In this document: piece after piece, positions 50,867 to 59,918 of the stretch | Numbering within the stretch: the stretch's first letter is position 1 | Layout: each line of letters opens with the position of its first letter | DNA from: JALZUV01 sp963837025 | GTDB taxonomy: Bacteria > Pseudomonadota > Alphaproteobacteria > Rickettsiales > JALZUV01 | Direction: 5' to 3' | Length of the DNA: 64,000 nucleotides | NCBI GenBank assembly: GCA_963837025.1 | Contig: CAWILT010000001.1 | Location: 868,001 to 932,000 of the forward strand | Notes under the pieces: model-generated | What the model was told of the DNA's origin: nothing | Databases searched by the model: none | The model's input: only the letters and a program-made list of their open reading frames with translations | Translations under genes and position numbers: made by a program

Positions 50867-52090
50867 CTAATTTTCAACTTTCGCCGTTGGATCAATTAAT
50901 TGATCCAAAAACCGTCCTTGAAATAACGATATGCCTAGCGCTTGTCCATAATCAACCGCTTGACGATTATCACAGCGGCATAAAATTACCCGATTAGCGC
51001 CACATCGTTTGACTTCATCGGCGAGCTCTTTATTGGAAGGCGAGCTTAGATCGCTTTTCATATCAGCATTCCATAGCAGCTTCATTAAATCAAACCCGAG
51101 CTTGGCACGGTCAACTTGCGTGAAAGTCAAAGGCGTTAAACCATCAAGACACAAGCGATAGCCCATTTTTTGTGCCAAATCGCGTGCAGTGAAAAAGGCA
51201 GCCATATCGCCAAAAACATCTTCTAACTGGATTTCAATAACAATCGAAACTTTGTTGGAAGGCTGAATGGCATCATTAAATTCTGCAAAATTATCAGATA
51301 ATAATGTATCTACATTTAAATTAAGGCTAATCGGCTTTTCTAAATAGCGCCCTGTAGCACGTTTGATCATATCAAGCATGCGCAAATCAAGCACTTGCGT
51401 AAGATATTTAAATAAACATCGGTTACCCAATAAATTTGCTTCGGTGCCCAACATTTTGCGCAAATGCTGAATGTTGATATAAAACTCATCATAAACTTGT
51501 CGCACCGTCATATCGGGCACCGCCGCGCAAATAGGCTGACGGCGCAGCAACTTGCTTAAATCTGCCTTTTCTAACTGCCGCTCAATATTGGCTAACATGT
51601 GCGGGGTAAAACCTGTTTGCGTTGAACTTGATGGTGTATCGTCCGTGGTGCGGGTTTCGCGTTCTTTTTGATTCATGCGAATTTTGCGATTCATAAACGC
51701 TTTAGTCAAAACTGAAAAATCAGGATATTGTTTACTTAAATCGTAAATCTCGCAGAAACTAATATTCTCTTCACCTTCAACACCATAGGCCAAAGGATCA
51801 TCAGCAAATAAATAGCGCAATTGAAAAATAACTTTATCGATTTGCGTTTTGGTGACGTTTTTGGCCACTACGATAAGATCAAAATTTTCAGTTACAAAAA
51901 TGCCGCCTTGGTTCTCGCGCAGCAAATCCATAATTAAATTTACGGCGATTTTAATTTGATAATGACTGCGGTAATGTTCTTGCAACTGCGAAAAATGAAA
52001 AACGAGCGCGCGCCATTGGTTGCATTCATGCTCAATACTTTCCGATAATTCGGTTAGCTTAATTTCGGCATCTTTGGTTGCTATGAACAT
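50867..52090 (-). CDS. Degenerate EAL-domain protein
   Basis: 407 residues. A C-terminal region of about 240 has the EAL fold pattern (MLDMIKRATGRYLEKPISLN, VIEIQLEDVFGDMAAFFTAR, LCLDGLTPLTFTQVDRAKLG, GISLFQGRFLDQL) but the catalytic EAL motif and most metal ligands are missing. It is therefore probably a non-catalytic c-di-GMP-binding or scaffolding protein. The N-terminal ~160 residues are helical. It lies between asmA and the prepilin-peptidase gene, 26 bases after asmA. Confidence 0.65.
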   Translation of the reverse strand: MFIATKDAEIKLTELSESIEHECNQWRALVFHFSQLQEHYRSHYQIKIAVNLIMDLLRENQGGIFVTENFDLIVVAKNVTKTQIDKVIFQLRYLFADDPLAYGVEGEENISFCEIYDLSKQYPDFSVLTKAFMNRKIRMNQKERETRTTDDTPSSSTQTGFTPHMLANIERQLEKADLSKLLRRQPICAAVPDMTVRQVYDEFYINIQHLRKMLGTEANLLGNRCLFKYLTQVLDLRMLDMIKRATGRYLEKPISLNLNVDTLLSDNFAEFNDAIQPSNKVSIVIEIQLEDVFGDMAAFFTARDLAQKMGYRLCLDGLTPLTFTQVDRAKLGFDLMKLLWNADMKSDLSSPSNKELADEVKRCGANRVILCRCDNRQAVDYGQALGISLFQGRFLDQLIDPTAKVEN

Positions 52091-52116
52091 AATAGGGTAA
52101 CTCTACCTTAAAAAAC

Positions 52117-54921
52117 TTAAGGATTCACCAATAAGCGTTCGGCTGACTGCTTTGCAATGAATGATTCTAACGACTGCGTGTCTAAACTGCGCGTTGCTTC
52201 ATTTAATGGCCCTACAAATAGCATGCGTATTTCAGGCGGATTTTGTGTATCAAGTGCATTTAACAAGATAGATACTGCCATATTCAATTTCCAATCTAAC
52301 AGACTAATTTGGCCTTTTATGACGCCCTGACCCACGGGCGTTGCAATATTGAGTGAAGGCGTGCGTACAAAGCCATCATTGATATTGAGTGAGCCTTGCA
52401 GGGTGCTAATTGCCGTTTCCCCACCCCTATCTGCATATTCAATTAATTTATCAATATCTTGCACTTTACGCACCGCATTAGCCGCTCGCACGAGATTTTC
52501 AAGATTAAAACCTTCTACCTTTAAACCGCTTGCGGCAAGCGAAATAACGCCCTCCATATTTTGAATAGCCGAAATAGGGTTAACTCCAGATGACTTGAAA
52601 TTTCCGCGCAAATTGCCACTACCTGAAATACCTGAAAAGAGATCGGTCAAATTATGCAAATCGGAAAATTGGAAATTGCTTAACGCAAAATCTGCTTGAA
52701 ATGTGGGTAATTTAGCAATGCTCATACGCGCCGTTGAGGCTAAATCGCCGCCCCATAATTGCGCATTAAATTTGGAAATAAACAGCTCGTTATTTTCCAA
52801 TAAAAACTCAGTGCTTAAATTATTAAAATTATACTCTTTATGCGTATATTTTTGAATATCAATGGTCGCCTGCACATTAATATCATTCAACCCTAATAAA
52901 TCAAATTCCTCTGTTGACCATTGCCCGTTATCATCACGCCATAACGGTGCATTATCGCGCTCATCCTGCCCAAAAAATTTGGCGCTATCAAAGGCATCTG
53001 CTCGTATATTAAGCTGAATTTTAGGTAACATATTTGGCTTATTTTCAAGCGCAATACTGCCCTGAATTAAACTGCCTCCATAGGCTAAATCAATCTCCTC
53101 AATTTTGAATAATTGTTGATTTAAAACCAGCTGCATTTCTGCGGTATCAATTTGGTTTTCATTTAAAGTAACATCTGCAAAATTTATTTTAAGCTTAACC
53201 TGATTATGCCCTAGTTTTTGCGTAAATTGCTTCACATCATCAATCAACATTTTTAAAGAGGATGAATCTGAGGCTGGTAGTTCATCGGCATCGGTATCAT
53301 TTACAGCAGCAGCTGAATGAAATAAGTTAAAATCATCTAAATTAATGTTGTTAAGTCGAAATGCGCCTTCAAATCGATTCGCTGCATAAAGTTGAGAACT
53401 ATCGCCTCTAGCAATCGTGGTGATTGGCTGACGTACTAAAGTGCCAATAAGCTGTTTGTCTTCAATGCGCAAAGCGGTTTCCGATATTTGTAAGACAGAG
53501 GGATTATAATAAATATTAGCACGCCCGCGAAAACGTTTATATTCATCAGGAAAACTGATTTTATCCGTTTCGCTATCATTGAGTGCTGCATTAAAAAATG
53601 CTTCAAAATTCTTGCCCGCAATTTGCGTCGAGCCTTTAAAGGCCAATCCTTCATAACTTCCAATCACATCGCCCGTAACTAAAAACTGGTTATCTTCTGC
53701 TATATTTCCGCTAAATTGCGCGACCGAAATGACTCCATCATTTAAGATAGCAGCCATTTGAATATTACGTGCATCGAAGCTTTCAAATTGCCCTTTCTCA
53801 CTCGTAAGCGATAACGTTACTTTTAAATCATTTGGCAACGAACTTTGTTTATCTCGCGGCACAATTGCACGATAGCTTGTATTTTGCGTATCAGCCGATT
53901 GGTTGGTTATAAATTCTTGAAAGATACCGCGCTTAGTTAAAGGATTTAACGATAATTCTGACAAAACGAGTTGCAGGGTAATTTCGGGCTTTTTATTTAA
54001 AAAAGCGAGTGCCTTAGCTTGCCCTTTAACAAAAGGGCTATCAATTTCAATATCGTTGAACGTTAGGCGATTATTTTGGTAAATGATGGGACTTTTGAGC
54101 GTAATAGGCGCGCGATCTTCGTCTTCTGTCGCAATTTGTGGTGTTTCTTGTGCTGTGGTCATAAACACGGCCAGAAGCTGCCCGATATCTGCTGATTCTA
54201 ATGTATGATTACCAGAAAATTCTGTTTTATCCGCATTCCATATACCCTCTAAACTATAGCGGCTGGATTGGTTATTAATTTGGGCATTTAATCCACCTTG
54301 CTGTGTGGTATTAAGCGCAAATTCAAAGCGATCACGTTTAGCAATAAACTCGCCGGAGATGCGATATTGTTCAGCCGATTCAAAGCGTAAACTAGCATAG
54401 AATTTGTCAATCGTTACGTCGCGTTGAGCCGCCACATCCTGATAATGAATAACCGCATTATCGATATGTATCGCTTGTATTAATGCTTGCGGGCTCTGTG
54501 TGGTATAGCCATTTTCACGTTGCCAACTATGCGTTTTATCGTTGAAAGTTTCCAGCTCAATGGTTGAATCATAAAAGGTAACATCCACCACTAAATCGCC
54601 AAACAGTGAAGCCAATGAGGGTTGAATCATCATTGAGCTTGATTTTAACATGTTGGAATAGCGCGATTGCGGATTATTTTTTACCTGCACACTGTTAAGA
54701 ACCAGTTTTGGATAAGGCATGAGCGAAAATTGCTGTAAATCAATCGCAGTAACTTCTTCACCCAGTTGCGAAGAAAGTGCGGCCAAGGTTTGATTACGCA
54801 AAATGCTGGCTGAAAATCGAAAATATAACAAGCCATACCAAAGTAAAATAATTGCAATAATCCCCAAGCCCGCAATAATGAGCAACTTCGGTGAAGGATA
54901 TTTTAATTTTGGTTTTTCCAT
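52117..54921 (-). CDS. AsmA family protein
   Basis: 934 residues with an N-terminal signal anchor (LLIIAGLGIIAIILLWYGLL), a large periplasmic beta-rich domain, and the C-terminal AsmA-type segment (LNMAVSILLNALDTQNPPEI near the end, with LNGLDD-like features). AsmA proteins shuttle phospholipids between membranes and affect outer-membrane biogenesis. It is first of a three-gene operon with a degenerate EAL protein and a prepilin peptidase. Confidence 0.85.
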   Translation of the reverse strand: MEKPKLKYPSPKLLIIAGLGIIAIILLWYGLLYFRFSASILRNQTLAALSSQLGEEVTAIDLQQFSLMPYPKLVLNSVQVKNNPQSRYSNMLKSSSMMIQPSLASLFGDLVVDVTFYDSTIELETFNDKTHSWQRENGYTTQSPQALIQAIHIDNAVIHYQDVAAQRDVTIDKFYASLRFESAEQYRISGEFIAKRDRFEFALNTTQQGGLNAQINNQSSRYSLEGIWNADKTEFSGNHTLESADIGQLLAVFMTTAQETPQIATEDEDRAPITLKSPIIYQNNRLTFNDIEIDSPFVKGQAKALAFLNKKPEITLQLVLSELSLNPLTKRGIFQEFITNQSADTQNTSYRAIVPRDKQSSLPNDLKVTLSLTSEKGQFESFDARNIQMAAILNDGVISVAQFSGNIAEDNQFLVTGDVIGSYEGLAFKGSTQIAGKNFEAFFNAALNDSETDKISFPDEYKRFRGRANIYYNPSVLQISETALRIEDKQLIGTLVRQPITTIARGDSSQLYAANRFEGAFRLNNINLDDFNLFHSAAAVNDTDADELPASDSSSLKMLIDDVKQFTQKLGHNQVKLKINFADVTLNENQIDTAEMQLVLNQQLFKIEEIDLAYGGSLIQGSIALENKPNMLPKIQLNIRADAFDSAKFFGQDERDNAPLWRDDNGQWSTEEFDLLGLNDINVQATIDIQKYTHKEYNFNNLSTEFLLENNELFISKFNAQLWGGDLASTARMSIAKLPTFQADFALSNFQFSDLHNLTDLFSGISGSGNLRGNFKSSGVNPISAIQNMEGVISLAASGLKVEGFNLENLVRAANAVRKVQDIDKLIEYADRGGETAISTLQGSLNINDGFVRTPSLNIATPVGQGVIKGQISLLDWKLNMAVSILLNALDTQNPPEIRMLFVGPLNEATRSLDTQSLESFIAKQSAERLLVNP

Positions 54922-54997
54922 GCTTGCTTATGTATAGTCACTCATGCGCTTGACGCAAATACTTGATTGTTGTGCGTCAACCTAGCATAACCATTCT

Positions 54998-56974
54998 ATG
55001 ACTCAACACCGACTAAGCCTCGCCCAAAATGCATTAACGGGAACCATTACCATTCCCGGTGATAAATCTATTTCGCATCGTAGCCTTATTTTTAGTGCAC
55101 TGGCACGTGGTACCACACATATTAACGGCTTATTGGAAAGTGGCGATGTGATGTCCACCGCCAATGCATTGCGCAAATGGGGAGTTGATATTTCATCCGC
55201 TGATAACCAATGGAGCGTGGTAGGTAAAGGCCTTGCATCGCTAACCGCCAGTAGCGATGTGATTGATTGCGGCAATAGCGGCACCTCAGCAAGGCTGCTT
55301 ATGGGTTTAGCCAGTGGCTATTATTTTACTAGCTTTTTCACCGGCGATGCCAGCCTGCGTAAAAGACCCATGAAACGTGTGGTTGACCCGTTGAGCCAAA
55401 TGGGCGCCACCTTCACTGCGAGTGAAAATTTGACGCTACCTTTGGCCGTAACGGGCACTAATTTGCATGCCATTAATTACACCCTACCTGTAGCATCAGC
55501 CCAAGTAAAATCGGCCATCTTATTGGCTGCATTAACTATTGACGATACCACTATCATTCATGAGCCCACCCCTAGCCGCGATCATTCCGAAAAAATGTTA
55601 CGCTATTTTGGTTGGAATTGCGAAGTGACCGAAACACCGCAAGGTGGCCGCACCATCACCCTGCAAGGTGGCACCGAAACAGAGGATAAAACTCGCCATA
55701 TTTCCGTTTCGGGTGATCCTTCCTCTGCCGCATTTCCCATGGTAGCGGCGCTTATTACCCCAAATTCTCACATTACTTTACAAAATGTAGGGCTAAACCC
55801 ACTTCGCACAGGTTTGTTCAAAAGTTTAGAAGAAATGGGCGCGAAACTTGAAGATACGAACCAACGCGAAGAAGGAGGCGAGCCTGTAGCAGATATTGTC
55901 GTAACCGCTGCCTCGTTAAAAGGTGTTACCATTCCAGCCGAGCGGGCGGCCAGCATGATTGACGAATATCCGATTTTAGCCATCGCCGCAGCATTTGCCA
56001 AAGGCACATCGCGCTTTAATGGCTTGCACGAATTGCGCGTGAAAGAATCGGATAGACTCAACACCATGCAGCAAGGACTTGTCGCATGCGGCGTCAACGC
56101 CACGATTGAAGGCGATGATTTAATTATTGAAGGCGGCACCGTTAAAGGCGGCGTGACGATTGACAGTCAGCATGACCATCGCATTGCTATGTCGTTTCTC
56201 ATTCTAGGGCTACATAGTCAGCAGCCCATAAAAGTGACAGGCACCGATACCATCGCCACCAGTTTTCCCAGCTTTTTTGATGTGATGCAAATCATTGGTA
56301 TAACCAACACCAGCGATGCGCCACTTGCTCCCACCCATCCGCTCATTGTGGCGATTGATGGCCCTGCAGCTAGCGGCAAAGGCACACTCGCGCGCCGTCT
56401 AGCCAATGAGCTGGGTTTGAATTATTTAGATACAGGCAGTCTCTATCGCGCAGTGGGTATGAAAATAGTCTATGCAGGATTAGAGCCTGAAAATGCTGAG
56501 GCCGCCGCCAAAGCAGCCAATCAAATCGAGCTTCAAGATTTAAGCAATCCGCGCTTGCGGCAAGAGCATGTGGGGCGCGCAGCAAGCATCGTTTCCGCCA
56601 TGCCCAAGGTGCGCGCGGCCTTGCTTAATTTTCAACGCCGCATAGCCGCTGATGCGCGTGGCGCGGTGCTGGATGGGCGCGATATTGGCACGGTGGTATG
56701 TCCACAAGCTGATTTTAAATTTTTCGTCACCGCCAATGTGCAAACTCGCGCCAAACGCCGCCACCGCGAATTATCTGGCCAAGGCGTAACCGTAATTTAC
56801 GATTCGGTGCTAGAAGATTTAATCGAGCGCGATGAACGCGACAGCCAACGCACCGCCGCGCCATTAAGAGCAGCTGACGACGCCATAACCATTGATACAT
56901 CTGATTTAGATGCCGATGATGTATTTGCCCAAGCCTTGGCTATTATCCAGCAAAAACTAAAAGCAGCCGCTTAA
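54998..56974 (+). CDS. aroA-cmk: Fused EPSP synthase / cytidylate kinase
   Basis: 658 residues in one open frame. Residues 1-~445 are AroA (LTGTITIPGDKSISHRSLIF; GDPSSAAFPMVAALI; ATSFPSFFDVMQIIG), which makes EPSP in the shikimate pathway. From ~449 to the end is cytidylate kinase (IVAIDGPAASGKGTLARRLA with P-loop at 455-462; LDGRDIGTVVCPQADFKFFV). These genes are neighbours in many alphaproteobacteria, and here they are joined without a stop. Both halves keep their motifs. rpsA, often next, is not in this window. Confidence 0.95.
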   Translation: MTQHRLSLAQNALTGTITIPGDKSISHRSLIFSALARGTTHINGLLESGDVMSTANALRKWGVDISSADNQWSVVGKGLASLTASSDVIDCGNSGTSARLLMGLASGYYFTSFFTGDASLRKRPMKRVVDPLSQMGATFTASENLTLPLAVTGTNLHAINYTLPVASAQVKSAILLAALTIDDTTIIHEPTPSRDHSEKMLRYFGWNCEVTETPQGGRTITLQGGTETEDKTRHISVSGDPSSAAFPMVAALITPNSHITLQNVGLNPLRTGLFKSLEEMGAKLEDTNQREEGGEPVADIVVTAASLKGVTIPAERAASMIDEYPILAIAAAFAKGTSRFNGLHELRVKESDRLNTMQQGLVACGVNATIEGDDLIIEGGTVKGGVTIDSQHDHRIAMSFLILGLHSQQPIKVTGTDTIATSFPSFFDVMQIIGITNTSDAPLAPTHPLIVAIDGPAASGKGTLARRLANELGLNYLDTGSLYRAVGMKIVYAGLEPENAEAAAKAANQIELQDLSNPRLRQEHVGRAASIVSAMPKVRAALLNFQRRIAADARGAVLDGRDIGTVVCPQADFKFFVTANVQTRAKRRHRELSGQGVTVIYDSVLEDLIERDERDSQRTAAPLRAADDAITIDTSDLDADDVFAQALAIIQQKLKAAA

Positions 56975-56981
56975 TTACCTT

Positions 56982-57050
56982 TGTCACCCTGAATTTATTT
57001 CAGGGTCTATCCCTCCACACCCGTGATGCTGAAATAAATCCAGTATGACA
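56982..57050. repeat. REP-like palindromic repeat
   Basis: TGTCACCCTGAATTTATTTC starts a segment whose inverted, slightly diverged copy ends it (GAAATAAATCCAGTATGACA), giving an imperfect 69-base palindrome just after aroA-cmk. Such TGTCAxxCTGxATTTATTTCAG elements are typical dispersed intergenic repeats in alphaproteobacteria and can act as transcription or mRNA boundaries. Only one copy is recognised in this window. Confidence 0.7.
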
Positions 57051-57078
57051 ATTTAATGACAATCCACCACACAGCATT

Positions 57079-57093
57079 GCTCTCTCTCTCTCT
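57079..57093. repeat. Short (CT)n microsatellite
   Basis: About seven CT/TC dinucleotides lie between the palindromic repeat and the 62-aa gene. Such tracts can vary in length by slippage and influence a nearby promoter. The tract is short and non-coding. Confidence 0.7.
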
Positions 57094-57193
57094 AGATTTA
57101 CGGTATTATAAGTGCAATCCTTTCGAATTTTTCTAAACACAGAAAAACTCGTACATTTTTCACGAACTTCTCAAGAAGTTCAAAATCTTAATT

Positions 57194-57382
57194 ATGAAAG
57201 ATTTCCTTTATGCCGCGTTTTGCGGAATAGGTCTTGGATTAATCTACAGTGCAGCACCACACATTGCATTTGGAGCTCTTACATTTGCAGTCCTGTGGCT
57301 ACTCTTCAGCATTACAACTGATGTAGAATCAATCCAAAAAGGGCTTAACCCACCTGCTGAAAAAGCAGATGAACCAGATTAA
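57194..57382 (+). CDS. Small two-helix membrane protein
   Basis: 62 residues with two hydrophobic helices (FLYAAFCGIGLGLIYSA; FGALTFAVLWLLFSI) and a short polar tail. No known family and a weak ribosome site. The terminator directly after it and the free-standing position support a real gene, but confidence is moderate. Confidence 0.5.
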   Translation: MKDFLYAAFCGIGLGLIYSAAPHIAFGALTFAVLWLLFSITTDVESIQKGLNPPAEKADEPD

Positions 57383-57390
57383 GCCAGATA

Positions 57391-57430
57391 AAAAAAGCCG
57401 GAAAGTCCTTGAGTGACTTTTCGGCTTTTG
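57391..57430 (+). terminator. Intrinsic terminator after the 62-aa gene
   Basis: An A-run, then GCCGGAAAGTC pairing imperfectly with GACTTTTCGGC around a short loop, followed by TTTTGCCTTTTT. Strong stem of about 11 pairs. The 5' A-run also allows termination from the other side. Confidence 0.8.
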
Positions 57431-57519
57431 CCTTTTTGAGCTGCCATTTCAAATGAACAAAAACATAAAAATACATCAAAAAATAGGCTTCCCAGTATAT
57501 GTAGTGGGTCGGGATCACT

Positions 57520-57584
57520 TTATCCACAAGCGTAGCTGAAAGATAAAAGACACAGTCAATAAGGCTTGTCGAAACTTATCCACA
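57520..57584 (+). promoter_or_regulatory. Two perfect DnaA boxes (TTATCCACA)
   Basis: TTATCCACA occurs at 57520-57528 and again at 57576-57584, same orientation, 56 bases apart, in an AT-rich stretch about 410 bases upstream of mraZ. DnaA-ATP bound here could link cell division gene expression to replication initiation, as DnaA does for some division genes in alphaproteobacteria. Too few boxes are visible to call this an origin. Confidence 0.55.
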
Positions 57585-57875
57585 ATTTTACTCACTTTAT
57601 CGTAAAGAGTGATATTTGGGCAACAAATCGTTAATTTTAGAAAATTAATGTGCCCTTACCCCATCTAATGATTGACCAGACCCATCAAAACAGGTTATTT
57701 TCCCATAACAGCCCATGAAATCCCATGGAAAACCAAAGCTCTGAAGAAGCTATCGTTAAAGGGGAAACTCGGGATTTTTAAGGCGAACAAGACGGTACAA
57801 GGTTGGGGAATCTTAAGACCGCACGTTTTTCAAAGCGGATTCTGTTTTTGCAGAAAAAGTGGCGGAAACATCTTT

Positions 57876-57909
57876 TCGGATTGAGATGGCTGCGCGCCAC
57901 TCAATCCGA
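57876..57909 (+). promoter_or_regulatory. Hairpin in the mraZ leader
   Basis: TCGGATTGAG (57876-57885) pairs perfectly with CTCAATCCGA (57900-57909) around a 14-base loop; TCTTATATTTT follows. It could be an attenuator, an mRNA 5' structure, or the operator of a dimeric regulator. It lies 86 bases before the mraZ start. Confidence 0.5.
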
Positions 57910-57995
57910 GTCTTATATTTTCAAAGCTCCGTTAGAGAGTGAAAAGCGGTCAGGGTTCTCTTGGCAATGCAATTAGGGAGTTAGAGTGAATTTGT

Positions 57996-58463
57996 ATGGC
58001 GTTGTTTTTATCAACCTTTACGAATAAAATTGATAAGAAGGGTCGGGTTTCAATCCCTGCCCCATTTCGTGCTGCGCTCTTAGGTCAGGAATTTCACGGC
58101 ATCATCGCCTATTCCTCATTCATCAACCCATGTATTGAAGCGTGCGGCTATGATCGCATCGCTAAGCTGCACACCCAAATTGACACGCTTGACCCATTTT
58201 CGGAAGAACGCGATGCGTTTGCCACCACTATTTTAGGCGGTAGTTCGCAAATCGCATTTGATGGCGAAGGCCGTGTAATGTTGCCTGAAGCACTCATTAG
58301 CGACGCCGAGTTATCCGAATCGGCTTTATTTGTGGGTAAAGGCAATACATTTGAAATTTGGCAGCCTAAAGCCTTTGAATCTTACGCTGAAACTGCGCGA
58401 AAAATGGCGCGCGAACAACGTTTAAAATTGCGTGCCGATTTACTCAACGGGGGAGCCCACTAA
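57996..58463 (+). CDS. mraZ: Transcriptional regulator MraZ
   Basis: 155 residues with two SpoVT-AbrB-like repeats (NKIDKKGRVSIPAPFRAALL; QIAFDGEGRVMLPEALISDA). MraZ is a ring-forming DNA-binding protein that represses the dcw cluster. It is first in the cluster, with the long leader upstream, and its stop directly abuts the next ATG (TAAATG). Confidence 0.95.
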   Translation: MALFLSTFTNKIDKKGRVSIPAPFRAALLGQEFHGIIAYSSFINPCIEACGYDRIAKLHTQIDTLDPFSEERDAFATTILGGSSQIAFDGEGRVMLPEALISDAELSESALFVGKGNTFEIWQPKAFESYAETARKMAREQRLKLRADLLNGGAH

Positions 58464-58631
58464 ATGCTAATAACCTATAATTGCGAATGGACCTCGCCTG
58501 ATGAGCATTTACCCGCTCACGCAAATGCCAATTTAGGCTTAGAAGGTTTAAGCGCCTTTATTGGTATGGAGTGGAAACCAATTTGCCCAGCGAACGATAA
58601 TTTACCCCTTTGGCTTGAGGTATATGGCTAA
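58464..58631 (+). CDS. Small ORF between mraZ and rsmH
   Basis: 55 codons starting at the ATG directly after the mraZ TAA and ending in a TAA that overlaps the rsmH ATG by 8 bases. The product (MLITYNCEWTSPDEHLPAHA, then NANLGLEGLSAFIGMEWKPI, ending LPLWLEVYG) has no known family. The exact packing against both neighbours suggests a translated, coupled small gene. It could also be only the reading-through leader of rsmH. Confidence 0.5.
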   Translation: MLITYNCEWTSPDEHLPAHANANLGLEGLSAFIGMEWKPICPANDNLPLWLEVYG

Positions 58632-59580
58632 ATCTGCCCATATTCCCGTGATGTTGCCACAGGTACTGGAAGCGCTGGCGCCAACCGATAACGAAATTTA
58701 TGTCGATGCCACCTTTGGCGCGGGCGGCTATAGCCGTGCTATTTTAGAATCGAGCCAATGCACCGTTTATGCGATTGACCGCGACCCAAATGTAAAAGAT
58801 TTTGCCCAGCGTTTGCAGCAAGATTTTCCTAACCGTTTTATTTTTCTGGCTGGTAGCTTCTCGCAAATGGTAGAGCTGCTGCGCGATGCTGGCGTGCGTA
58901 AAGTAAATGGCATTGTGATGGATTTGGGCGTCTCGTCCATGCAGATTGACCAAGCCGAGCGCGGGTTTAGCTTTATGCGTGATGGCGCGCTGGATATGCG
59001 CCAAAGCCAATCGGGTTTAACCGCTGCGGATGTAGTCAATTCACTGGAAGCCGATGATTTGGCTAATATTCTATATAAATATGGTGAAGAACGCCAAAGC
59101 CGCCGCATCGCGCGCGCGATTGTGAATGCACGCGAGGTCGCACCCATTGAAACCACCTTGCAGTTAGCTGACATCATCAGCAAAGCCGCTCCCAAATTTG
59201 GTAAACAAAAAATTCACCCTGCAACCAAAAGCTTTCAAGCCTTACGCATTTACGTCAACCGCGAATTAGATGAGCTAGAAGAGGCGCTTGAAGCCTCAAA
59301 ACCTCTGCTCATTTCAGGTGGGCGCTTAGTGGTGGTGAGCTTCCATTCGTTAGAAGATCGCATCGCTAAACAGTTTTTCACCACTTGCTCTCGTGAAAGC
59401 CTTGGGGGGTCGCGGCATCTGCCCGTTGCAGAAACGCTCGACCCTCCTTTTTTCACTCTGCCACGCCGCAATAAAGCGCTGGCCGCGAACGAGCAAGAAT
59501 CATCACTCAATAGCCGCGCACGTTCGGCTAAGCTGCGTGTAGGCATCCGCACCGACTACCAGCAGGAGCAAGCGGCATGA
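58624..59580 (+). CDS. rsmH: 16S rRNA (cytosine1402-N4)-methyltransferase
   Basis: About 318 residues from the ATG at 58624 (MAKSAHIPVMLPQVLEALAP). SAM-binding motifs (EIYVDATFGAGGYSRAIL; VNGIVMDLGVSSMQID) and the C-terminal VVVSFHSLEDRIAKQFF are RsmH signatures. It methylates N4 of C1402 in 16S rRNA. It overlaps ftsL by four bases (ATGA). Confidence 0.96.
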   Translation: MAKSAHIPVMLPQVLEALAPTDNEIYVDATFGAGGYSRAILESSQCTVYAIDRDPNVKDFAQRLQQDFPNRFIFLAGSFSQMVELLRDAGVRKVNGIVMDLGVSSMQIDQAERGFSFMRDGALDMRQSQSGLTAADVVNSLEADDLANILYKYGEERQSRRIARAIVNAREVAPIETTLQLADIISKAAPKFGKQKIHPATKSFQALRIYVNRELDELEEALEASKPLLISGGRLVVVSFHSLEDRIAKQFFTTCSRESLGGSRHLPVAETLDPPFFTLPRRNKALAANEQESSLNSRARSAKLRVGIRTDYQQEQAA

Positions 59581-59918
59581 GAAAGCGCGTAGCACTGGTT
59601 TGGGTATGCGTCATTGTTGCATCAGCCTATGGGTTGTATGAAGTAAAATGGCAGGTGCGCGACATGCGCGATCAAAATTTGTTGGTTGAAGCTGACATGA
59701 TTAAAGAGCAACGCGCGCTTGAGGTATTATCAGCTGAGTGGGCCTATCTTACCCGTCCTGAGCGGCTTGAGAAACTCGCCCACAAGCATTTACCCGAACT
59801 GGTTTCAGGCAATGGCACACAAATGGCTGAGCTTGAAGATTTTCCGCCTAAATCGCCGGATGTTACTCCCACAGATGTCGGACTGACCTATTCTACCTTT
59901 CAGAATAACGCCGAATGA
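59577..59918 (+). CDS. ftsL: Cell division protein FtsL
   Basis: 113 residues: one N-terminal transmembrane helix (VALVWVCVIVASAYGLYEV) and a coiled coil with an FtsL-type end (AEWAYLTRPERLEKLAHKHL). By position between rsmH and ftsI and by shape it is FtsL, which with FtsB and FtsQ activates septal peptidoglycan synthesis. It overlaps both neighbours by 4 bases. Confidence 0.88.
   Translation: MRKRVALVWVCVIVASAYGLYEVKWQVRDMRDQNLLVEADMIKEQRALEVLSAEWAYLTRPERLEKLAHKHLPELVSGNGTQMAELEDFPPKSPDVTPTDVGLTYSTFQNNAE

Larger units (their letters stand above)
57383..57995. other. Long leader / control region upstream of mraZ
   Basis: About 610 bases without a convincing gene upstream of the dcw cluster. 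After the terminator it is AT-rich and holds two perfect DnaA boxes (57520-57528, 57576-57584), three GANTC sites (57808, 57838, 57908) of the CcrM type, and a strong hairpin at 57876-57909 just upstream of mraZ. The 70-codon open frame at 57672-57884 has no family features and is not called. Confidence 0.7.

Noticed and set aside
57079..57093. CRISPR-like or other spaced repeat array
   Set aside because: A plain dinucleotide tract with no spacers; no repeat-spacer array is visible anywhere in the window.
57750..57830. MraZ-binding boxes (TGGGN repeats)
   Set aside because: A few GGGAA/GGGAT units occur but not with the regular 10-base period of known MraZ sites, so I do not call them.
57672..57884. 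A 70-codon open frame in the mraZ leader
   Set aside because: No ribosome site, no family-like sequence, and it covers GANTC sites and part of the hairpin, so a regulatory leader is more likely.
57383..57995. Possible chromosomal replication origin
   Set aside because: Only two DnaA boxes are seen, no origin-type gene neighbours, and the region reads as a dcw leader.
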